Shown: positions 55,695-64,000 of the stretch, in pieces
Position numbering within the stretch: the first letter of the stretch is position 1
How the letters are laid out: every line of letters begins with the position of its first letter
NCBI GenBank assembly: GCA_033557465.1
Contig: CM066033.1
Location: 587,542,438-587,606,437, forward strand
Direction of reading: 5' to 3'
Source of the DNA: Ichthyophis bannanicus
Taxonomy: Eukaryota > Chordata > Amphibia > Gymnophiona > Ichthyophiidae
Length of the DNA stretch: 64,000 nucleotides
Notes under the pieces: generated by a model
The model's database searches: none
Told to the model about the DNA's origin: nothing
The model's input: the letters and a program-made list of their open reading frames with translations, nothing else
Made by a program: the position numbers and the translations under genes

Positions 55695-57597
55695 AACGGT
55701 GTTGGGGCCACTTGGCAATAGTGATCATAACATGATCATATTTGATTTAATAAATGGAGGGAGGATAGCAAGGAAATACACTGCACTAGCATTTAACTTT
55801 CAAAAGAGAGACTATAATAAAATGAGTAAAATGATTAAGAAAAAACTAAAAGGAGCAACTGCAAAGATTAAGAGGCCCATCAGGCATGGGCATTGTTTAA
55901 AAATACTATCTTGGAAGCCCAGACCAGATGTATTCCACACTTTAAGAAAGGTGGAAGGAAGGCCAAACAAAAGCCAGCAAAAAAAAGCATCTTTCAGAAA
56001 ATGAAAAAAGAAGTCAACTAGCCAGTTAGATGCAAGGCATTGATAAGGCAGGCAAAGAGGGAATTTGAAAAGAAGTTTGTCATAGAAGCAAAAACTCATT
56101 TAAAAAATCTTTTTCAGGTACATTTATAGCAAAAAACCTGTGAGAGAGTCAGTTGGACCATTAGATGATAGAGGGGTAACTGGGGCACTAAGAGAGAACA
56201 AGGCCATAACAGAGAGACTGAATGAATGCTTTGCTTCGGTCTTTACTGAAGAAGATATAGGTAAGTTACCCATGCCAGAAATTATATTTAAAGGTGATGT
56301 ATTGGAAGAATTGAAACAAATCTCGATAATCCTAGAAGATATAATACAGCAATCTGAGAAACTAGAGTAACAAATCATCTGAACCTGGATAGCATACATC
56401 CAAGGGTGATGAAAAAATTCAAAAAAGAAATTGCAGACCTAATATTAGTAATTTGTACACTATCATTAAAATCATCTACTGTTTAATACCTGAAGATTGG
56501 AGAGTGACCAATGTAATGTCAATTTTTAAAAAAGATTCCAGAGGTGATCCAGGAAACCACAGACCAGTGAGCCTGATGTCAGTGCCGAGCAAAATGGTAG
56601 AAACTATTAAGATCACTGAACATATAGATAGTCATGGCTTAATGGGGCAAAGCGAACATGAATTTAGTCAAGGAAAGTCTTGTATCACTAATCTATATTT
56701 TTTTGAAGGTTTGAATAAAAAGGTAGATAAAGGTGAGTCAGTTGATATAGTGGAAACATTTGACGAGATCTCTAATGAGAGACTCTTGAGGAAATTTTAA
56801 AAAGTCGTGGACTAGGAGGCAGTGTACTATTGGGAATTGGGAACTGGTTAAAAGATAGAAAATAGAAAGTAGGGCTAAATGGTCAGTTTTCTCAATGGAG
56901 TAAAGTGAATAGTGGAATATACCAGGGATTTGTGCTGGGCCTGCTGCTTTTTAACATATTTATAAATGACCTGAAAATAGGAATAATGAGTATGGTGATC
57001 AGATTTGCAGATGACATAAAATTATTCAAGTTGTTAAATCATAAGAGAATTGTGAAAAATTGCAAGAGGACTTTGAGCAATTGGGAGTCTGGGTGTCCAA
57101 ATGGCAGATTAAATTTAATATGGACAGGTGCAAAGTTATGTAGTTAAGGAAGAACAAACCAAACTGCAGTTACACAATGCAAGGTTCAGGAAAAGTATCT
57201 AGTCGTCATCGTGGATCATTTTTTTATTCCTTCAAAAAGTAGAAAGACTAAGGGACACACAATGAAGCTACTCGTATATATTTAAGACAAATTGGAGAAA
57301 ATATTTTTTCACTCAGTGCATAATCAAATTCTGGAATTTGTTGCCGGAGGATGTGATAAAAGCTGTTAGGGTAGCTGGGCTTAAAAAAGGTTTGGACAAG
57401 TTCCTGGAGGAAAAGGTTACATAAACCATTATTAAAATGTACTTTGAAAATCCTTTGCTTACCCCTAGGATAAGCAGCATGGAATCTGTCTACCTTTTGG
57501 GAATTTGACCTGGACTGGCCACTGTTGGAAGCAGCACACTAGGCTTGTTGGACCTTTGGTCTGACTCAGTATGGCATTTCTTATGTTCTTAGGGGTC
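55695..57597 (+). mobile_element. CR1-clade LINE, decayed, 5'-truncated
   Basis: It begins within the endonuclease at GVGATWQ-like sequence corresponding to LGPLGNSDHNMIIFDLINGG. It keeps RESVGPLDDRGVTGAL (56,140), RPVSLMSVPSKMVETI (56,560), GESVDIVETFDEISNERL and FADDIKLF (FADD at 57,004-57,015). Many stops and deletions occur, including loss of the segment between the reverse transcriptase and the C terminus (57,220). It ends with TTCTTATGTTCTTAG. It is the oldest-looking of the three long CR1 copies. Confidence 0.92.
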
Positions 57598-57604
57598 TTG
57601 GATG

Positions 57605-57825
57605 GGAGGAGTAGCCTAATGGTTAGAACACTGGCTTGGTAACCAAGCAACCAGGGCTCAATTCCCACTAGCACTCCTTGTGGCCTTGGGCAAGTCACTT
57701 AACCCTCCATTGCCTCAGAAGAAAGGCCTGGCAATCTACTTCTGGTGACACTGCCAAGAAAACCCAGGACAGCATCTGGGTCGCCAGGAGTCAGGACTGA
57801 CTCGAAGGCACACACTGCTGCTGCT
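57605..57825 (+). mobile_element. CORE-type SINE with RTE/BovB-like tail
   Basis: Head GGAGTAGCCTAATGGTTAGA and B box CAGGGCTCAATTCCC, CORE CTTGTGGCCTTGGGCAAGTC, tail CGCCAGGAGTCAGGACTGAC then TCGAAGGCACACAC and a CTG repeat. It is the same family as 3478-3700 and better preserved. It lies directly after the CR1 3' end. Confidence 0.85.
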
Positions 57826-58013
57826 GCTAGGGGTCTTAGGGCCTCAGCCTGTATGCTTCTCCTGTACAGCTTTAGTTAGCATAGTAATTAATGTAACTGA
57901 TAGACAATTACACAATATGCATTTTTCGGATCCCATCCATGATCCTAGAGCATTGGCACCCATGAGTCCCTAAAGTGCCTACCCTCGAAGTTAACACCCT
58001 CAGAGATGTGCTA
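57826..58013. other. Spacer
   Basis: Nothing recognisable is present in this spacer. Confidence 0.5.
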
Positions 58014-58021
58014 AGTTCATG

Positions 58022-58189
58022 CAGGGCCAGCTCCAGAGTTAGTTCAAGGTGTTGACACACTAGGCAGACCATAAGCCTTAAACCCCCCTTGGCTATCAAA
58101 ACATATTGTTGGCTTTGAATGCTCTGCTCTTTGCCGCCCTCCAGAAGTTGCCACCCTAGGCAACCGCCTTGCTTGTTGGATCAACCCTG
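58022..58189. mobile_element. Miniature hAT element, 168 bp
   Basis: It starts CAGGGCCAGCTCCAGAG and ends TTGGATCAACCCTG, whose complement is CAGGGTTGATCCAA. Flanks are AGTTCATG (58,014-58,021) and AGTACATG (58,190-58,197), a 7/8 matching target duplication. CTTGCCACCCTAGGCAACCG-like sequence near the right end is typical of hAT miniature elements. Confidence 0.75.
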
Positions 58190-58197
58190 AGTACATG

Positions 58198-60194
58198 AGC
58201 AAATGATTTATTCTTACCTTGCCAGGGTCTTCCTGATTGATTTCCAGAGCTTCCTGGCTACAGCATGGTCAGGTCTCTGGCCACCCAGCCTGAATAATAT
58301 GCTCTTAGTAGAGAACACTAGGGATACCAGGAGAAGGCTCTCAGTATCTGAAAAGTTCCTCTTCCCACTGGTAGCCATTTTTGTGCTCTTTAAAAATGCA
58401 CACTTAAGTCCAATGTGTACCATGGGAACCAGAAACACATTTTCCTGGCCCACATGAGTCTTTACGATGTGCAGGTGGAGAGCACACGAAAGTGGCAGCA
58501 AAAATTCACTGCATGTAGGTCACTGCATGTGTAGGTGGCACCAATTACCACATATACACATGAGGATGGACGTCAAAGTGGCAGCAGGATGACACTTGCA
58601 TGTGCAGGAGGCTCTCCGCTGATGCCTGCACATCTTTTAGTCCTTTTCCTAGCTGCAACCACTACACGTTTAATCGCTGGTATTTTGCACCTCTTGCACA
58701 TGTATTTTCCATGCCAGCTTTATGTTTTTTACTGGCCTTTGATTTCAGGGGCGTCGATATCCCTATTTTACAAAAGGCTACCTGCTCAGCACACATTTTG
58801 TAAAATAATGCTGCAATTATGGACATTCCAACTTGGAGGTCCCTTTCTGCACCTAAACACACTATCTAAAATGGGCCTTCATGTGTCTTTATAAGATAGG
58901 CTTACAGTAGGTGATTACTTTGGCTCCCAACCTAGGTGGCCTCTTATACAATTACCATCTTAAGGTCAAATGTAAAATTTGGGAGAAAAAAATACAAATA
59001 CTGTATAGTTTAGAAATAGTCTGGCTTTTGGCCAAGAGTTTAATTTCCTGTTACGTCTCAAAAAGAAAGCAAACTGTGCTAGACAAAGACATGTGCAAAG
59101 AGTGTTAGGGAACTCTTGGCAAATTCTCACATTCAGCTCTTTTGAGCAAAGTTACCTTGTGCAGTAATTTATGCATGCACATTTTAGTCTGAGTTGTTCT
59201 CTTTAAAATATGTTGGCCCTGGAAAGCATGCCCCAGATGTAGGAAGACAGGCCAGGGTCTTCTCCATTCTTTCCTTAGTTCTCTATAGGGAAGACTCTGA
59301 TGAGAGAAACGTCTCTTCATTTTCTGATAGTTATTTTCATCTTCTAAAAGATCCATCAAGTAAACAACAGAACCCACAAAAAAGATTTAGGGTGAAACAG
59401 GGACAGTGTACTAAGCCACAATAAGCTTTTGCAGCTGAGGCAGCAGGTCGGTGCAAATAGCATCACGTTAGCTGCAAAAAAACATATGTTATCTGTTGGG
59501 GCATGCAAAGCATTTCTACCTATTGAGGTGGGGTAAGTTGCCCAGCGATGTCTTCAAAACCAGCGGTTACTGCGTGCTGCCAACACTCATGGTGATCGCT
59601 CGTTGCAGACATGCCCACTTTGCACCCACACCCCACCCACACACACCGCTATCGTGAGGTATGCAGATAGCATGGAAAATTCCCTGCGCTATCTGTATTT
59701 GGCCAATGTTAGCTGTTACCGCAGCTTTTCGTGCATTATCACCGCATGAAGAGCTAACATGGCTTAGTAAACATGCCCCGTAGTGATGAAAAGTTTATTC
59801 ATATAAATTCTTCAACTTCTGCCCATTTTAAATTGTCTAGATAACTAAACTCGGAGAGCTATTTCTTGGATATGTCTACAATGTATTCTTTCATTTTCTC
59901 TTCATAGAGTTGGTAGTTATTTAAGAGGTTTTTTTCTTTGACATTTTTGGCAAATCAATTTAATCTTTTTTTGGGGGGGGGGAGGGCCCTCCAGCTCATT
60001 CAACCTACAGCACTAATCGTCTTCATTCACAGCTGCTCAATTTTTTCACCATGTTTTATTCTCTCATCATCTTGTAATCTGATGAAGTCACTCCAGTGAA
60101 AGCCCTCAGCTTAACAGAGGGACTGGAGTTGGCGTCAAACCCCAGAAAAGTTGTACGTAGTCAATCTAATGCCCCCACGCTGTCCATCATCTAC
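58198..60194. other. Gene-free stretch with a possible MITE
   Basis: No gene is recognised. 59,480-59,785 has TTAGCTGTTACCGCAGC and ends in CTTAGTAAACATGCCCC, as at 26,705-27,012, and may belong to the same short-element family. A G10 run lies near 59,973. Confidence 0.4.
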
Positions 60195-61239
60195 CCTCCC
60201 AGCAGGGGCGGCCCAAGGGGGGTGCGGGGCCATGTGCGGAGACTCGGTGCGGGGCCTCATTTGCATAAGTGGCCTTATTTGCATAAATATTTGCATAATG
60301 TTACCATACACTAACTTTTCGTAAACATGTCTCTTAATGAGTGTATGGATAAAGAAAGACTAAAAGATTTCTACATTACTATAATCCAGTGCCAACCGCC
60401 AGGCACATTAGGAACTACTACAAACGCTGCCCATTTAGAACCCATAGCAAACCCGCTGTATCCTGACAGCATTACCAGGACTCACAAAGCACCAGACCCT
60501 ACCTATCAAAAGGAAACACTGCAAATATTAAACCAGTACATTTCAGAGAATACTGGGGAAAGAGAACAAGTGGCAATGTCAAATAGGAATTACATAAACA
60601 GAATACCTCAGCTCAGTTACACATGCAGAACATAGACCATCACCAAACAAGGAATCGCAATTTAGAAACAGGAAGGCAATAATTAAACTGGGAACCCCAA
60701 AAGCCAAACTTGGAATGTACAACAACACTGTAGAAATAAAACTATAAATCAATTTCCTCTTGTACCAAACAAAGCGCAGACGTTAATGATGCACATTTTC
60801 CCAGAGCTTTCATATTCCAGTTAATAAATTCAAAATAAAGAGATATATTTCTACCTTTTGTGCATTTTTTTTTCAGTTGCAATTGCTCCAGCCACTTTCT
60901 TCTGGTTTCTTCATGTTTTCTGCTAACTCTCCATCGTCTGCTGTCCATTTGTCCTTTCTTCTCTCTTCTAGTTTTCTTTCCATCCTCTCTCTCTACATCT
61001 GCTTTAACATACTAATCTTTATCCTTTTGCTCTTTCCTCATTCTTATTTCATCCACACAAATTTTACCCCTCCATCCTCAATCCCCACTTACTCTCCCAA
61101 TACCCGGGCCAATTGTAGATTTTTCATCCCTCCCACACAAAATATTTTTCCCCTCTCCATTTTACTCTCCCAGCCCCATCCCATTCTAATCCTCCCCCAA
61201 CATCAGCTCCCTTCTAGTTCCAGTCTCACCCAGCATCCA

Positions 61240-62790
61240 TTCCCTTCTAGTCCCTGCATCAGCCCATGTCCAGTCCTAGCCCCCCATCAACCCATTTCCA
61301 GTCCTAGCTCCCCCATCCATTTTCAGTCTGAGTCCCTTCATCAGCTCATTTCCAATCCTAGCCCCCCATCAGCCCATTTCTAGTCATTTCCTAGCCCCAT
61401 CATCAGCCCATGTCAAATCCTAGCTCCCCTCCACTCAGCCCAATTCCAGTCCAAGCCCCCCCATGAGCCTACTTCCAGTTCTAGCCCCTCCATGAGTCCA
61501 TTTCAATTCAAGCCCCCACCACAGCCCATTTCCAATCTTAGCTCCCCCCAACAGCCCATTTCCAGTCCTATCCTAGCTGCTCCATCAGCCCATTTTCAGT
61601 TCTAGCTCCCTTCCCACACAGCCCATTTCCATTCCCAGCTCCCTCCCCATCAGCTAGTTGCAGTTCAAGCCTCACCGTCCACTCAGTCCATTTCCAGTCA
61701 TAGCAATCCCCCAACCCATTACCAGTCCTAGCCCCCCATCAACCCATTTTCAGTTTAAGCCCCCCCTATAACCCATTACCAGTCCTAACCCCCCATCAGC
61801 CCACTTCCAGTCTTAACCCCATCAGCCCATTTCCAGTCAGCCCCCCATAGCCCATTGCCAGTCCTAACCCCCCCCCATCAGCCCACAGCCCATTACTAGT
61901 CCTAACCACATCAGCCCACCTCAAGTCCTAACCCCTCCCCATCAGCCCTTTTCCTGTCCTAGCGCCCCCATAGCCCATTAGCAGTCCTAACCCCCCCCCA
62001 TAGCCCATTAGCAATCCTAACCCCCATCACCCTATTTCCAGACAGCCCCATCAGCCCACAGCCCATTACCAGTCTTTACCCCCCCCCAGCCCATTTCCAG
62101 TCCTAACCCCCCCTCCCCTCATTTCCAGTCAGCCTCCATCAACCCGCAGCCCATTACCAGTCTTAACCCCCCCCAGCCCATTTCCAGTCCTTACCCCCCC
62201 ATCACCCCATTTCCAGACAGCCTCCATCAGCCCCAGCCCATTACCAGTCTTAACCCCCCCAGCCCATTTCCAGTCCTAACCCCCCCCAGCCCATTTCCAG
62301 TCAGCCTCCATCACCCCTGCCCATTAGCAGTCTTAACCCCCCCTCGCCCATTTCCTTCCCTAACCCCCCCCCCCCCCGCCCATTTCCAGTCCTAACCCCC
62401 CCTCACCTCATTTCCAGTCAGCCTCCATCAGCCCCAGCCCATTAGCAGTCTTAACCCCCCCCAGCCCTTTTCCAGTCCTTACCCCCCCCCAGCCCATTTC
62501 CAGTCATCCTCCATCATCCCCAGCCCATTAGCAGTCTTAACCCCCCCTAGCCCATTTCCAGTCCTATCCCCCCCTCCAGCCCATTTCCAGTCCTAACCCC
62601 CCCTTGCACATTTCCAGTCCTAACCCCCCCCCCTTGCACTTTTCCAGTCCTAACTCCCCCCCCCTTGCACATTTTCAGTCCTAACCCCCCCCCTTGCCCC
62701 TTTACAGTCCTAACACTCCCCCCTTGCAATTTTCCAGTCCTTACCCCCCCTCACCCCATTTCCAGACAGCCTCCATCAGCCCCCCCCCCC
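61240..62790 (+). repeat. C-rich minisatellite inside the hAT element
   Basis: CCCATTTCCAGTCCTAACCC recurs about every 25-45 bp, with C-run length and ATCAG linkers varying. It ends in a CCCTT repeat (62,790-62,815). The plus strand is almost G-free outside the AG of CCAGTC. Confidence 0.93.
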
Positions 62791-62837
62791 CCTTCCCTTC
62801 CCTTCCCTTCCCTTCCGGCAAATTAAAAAAACAAAAC

Positions 62838-63211
62838 AAAAACCTGGCTCTAGCTGCTGCCGCTGCCGCGTCCGTCGCAGCAGCGGCAGAATGGCGTGTC
62901 CCGCGGGGCCCCCTCTCCTCGTCGAGCCCTCTGCAAGGGATTTCAGATTCGCGAAGGGAGAGTGCTCCCTCGCGTCTCTGTAAAGCCCGCAGGGGCTAAT
63001 GGGAAATTTCCCATCAGCCCCTCGCGTCTAAAGGGGCAGATGGGAAATTTCCCATTAGCCCCTGCGGGCTTTACAGAGACGCGAGGGAGCACTCTCCCTT
63101 CGCGAATCTGAAAGCCCTTGCAGAGGGCTCGACGAGGAGAAGGGGCCCCGCGGGACACGCCATTCTGCCGCTGCTGCGACGGACGCGGCAGCAGCCAGAG
63201 ACAGGTTTTTC
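62838..63211. repeat. 375-bp near-perfect palindrome
   Basis: Arms of about 185 bp pair around a 9-bp loop (63,023-63,031). GGCTAATGGGAAATTTCCCA and its complement flank the centre; GCGAAGGGAGAGTGCTCCCT, TCGACGAGGAG-like and GAATGGCGTGTCCCGCGGGG segments pair further out, with few mismatches. GC-rich arms give long mirrored frames on both strands, which I reject as genes. Confidence 0.93.
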
Positions 63212-63327
63212 TTTTAAATGTAATTTTAAAAAAAAAGCAGAATGTTCTTTGCGCGGGGCCCCCTGAAACGCGGGGCCCTGTGCAAAAAACATTCTTGCTC
63301 AATGGACGGGCCGGCCCTGCCTCCCAG

Positions 63328-64000
63328 TGAAAAATTTACTTATATAGTTTCTGCTCAGTATTTCAGTCTCCCTTACCAACATATCTTACTGATTCTCCTC
63401 GCGTCGATCACTCAGCTGATAGAGTTTTAAAAGTTTCTCTTAATTGTACTGGTTTTACACAAACTCTGGAGTTGGCATCAGAAAATGTCTCTTATACAGT
63501 GCATGTCCCTAAACCACTGTCCCAACCTGAAGCACGGTATAAATAACAGTAACATGTCGGCAAGTATAAGTCACCAAAGTGATACTGCAGCCAAAGAGTT
63601 ACTATTTCATTGGTACTATCATATAATTGATTGCAGAGAAATAATTCCACAGTTTCCACAGTTGAAATATTCTCTGCAATGATATATCCAAATACATTTT
63701 TAAAAAAGAATATGTGAAAATGCACGGCATGCACGGCATTTTATAAGAAGTCATTTATGCACTTATGTAGCCACTTGCGTGCATAAATAACTAAAATAGC
63801 AATATTTACCTGCAATAGTGCCACTTAAGAATAGACGCCTCCTTATAAAATTTCCCCCTTGATATCAAATTCTACGCAAACCTGTCTGTAGAGACTCTCG
63901 GATATTCCTTCATTTCCTTCATGCATCCCTCAAACAGGCTCCTTTTCCCACAAAAATCTAACCCTGACCTAACCTTCTTGGTCTTCATGCCAGTGCTGCT
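63328..64000. other. Gene-free stretch
   Basis: No recognisable gene or repeat is present; it is moderately AT-rich. Confidence 0.5.

Larger units (their letters stand above)
60203..63319. mobile_element. Non-autonomous hAT element, 3117 bp
   Basis: The ends are CAGGGGCGGCCCAAG and, on the complementary strand, CAGGGCCGGCCCGTC (11 of the first 12 bases match). CCTCCCAG flanks both sides (60,195-60,202 and 63,320-63,327), an exact 8-bp target duplication. Inside are a 102-codon unassigned frame (60,327-60,635), a 1.5-kb pyrimidine minisatellite and a 375-bp palindrome. No hAT transposase domain is visible. Confidence 0.92.

Noticed and set aside
60327..60635. 102-codon frame within the 3.1-kb hAT as a transposase
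   Set aside because: It has no hAT dimerisation or catalytic motifs and is short; left unassigned.
62694..63330. Mirrored frames of 70-119 codons on both strands
   Set aside because: They arise from the palindrome, which gives the same peptide on both strands.

Overview
This window looks like repeat-dense nuclear DNA from a vertebrate, and I found no convincing host protein-coding gene in it. The repeat mix is CR1-clade LINEs with octamer 3' tails, L2-clade LINEs, CORE-type tRNA-derived SINEs, PIF/Harbinger transposons with a separate Myb-like gene, hAT elements, LTRs and Penelope-like terminal motifs. That mix fits an amphibian (a caecilian would be my guess) or a non-avian reptile; this assignment is inference from remembered repeat content, not proof. 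No bacterial gene organisation, CRISPR array or functional rRNA/tRNA gene was seen.

Layout. 1-1.86 kb is a ~411-bp tandem array whose units each carry a tRNA-like (A box/B box) module. 1.9-8.2 kb is gene-free, with dispersed tRNA-like modules and one SINE. 8.2-10.9 kb is a Harbinger transposon remnant: a transposase on the minus strand and a Myb-like gene on the plus strand diverge from a CpG-rich 40-bp repeat cluster. 10.9-17.7 kb is strikingly C-rich on the plus strand; it holds relics of two L2 LINEs and a solo LTR (12,493-13,116) with a 5-bp target duplication. 17.7-20.8 kb is a second Myb-like gene on the minus strand with a 93/95-bp minisatellite in its presumed intron. 20.9-26 kb has more tRNA-like modules, a possible LTR with a long open frame, and a 458-bp duplication.

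27-49 kb is a nest of retroelements. A CR1 (33.99-36.02 and 41.32-42.05 kb) is split by a 5.3-kb minus-strand L2 LINE that includes its 5' tandem monomers. A second CR1 (44.06-47.27 kb, minus) has a nearly intact ORF2 with only three lesions that I can see. Two other dispersed repeat families occur at both 28.6-30.8 kb and 47.3-49 kb.

49-64 kb holds hammerhead-like motifs, an AT-rich stretch, a large foldback, and a Harbinger transposase relic (52.87-55.34 kb) split by a 2.0-kb hAT element with a perfect 8-bp target duplication. It continues with a decayed CR1, a SINE, a 168-bp hAT miniature and, at 60,203-63,319, a 3.1-kb non-autonomous hAT with a perfect 8-bp target duplication, a 1.5-kb minisatellite and a 375-bp palindrome.

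The strongest observations are the nested insertions with exact target-site duplications, the tRNA-like satellite, the Harbinger pair with a shared promoter-like region, and the hammerhead-like motifs. Coordinates of decayed elements are approximate; those of the hAT elements and solo LTR were placed base by base.
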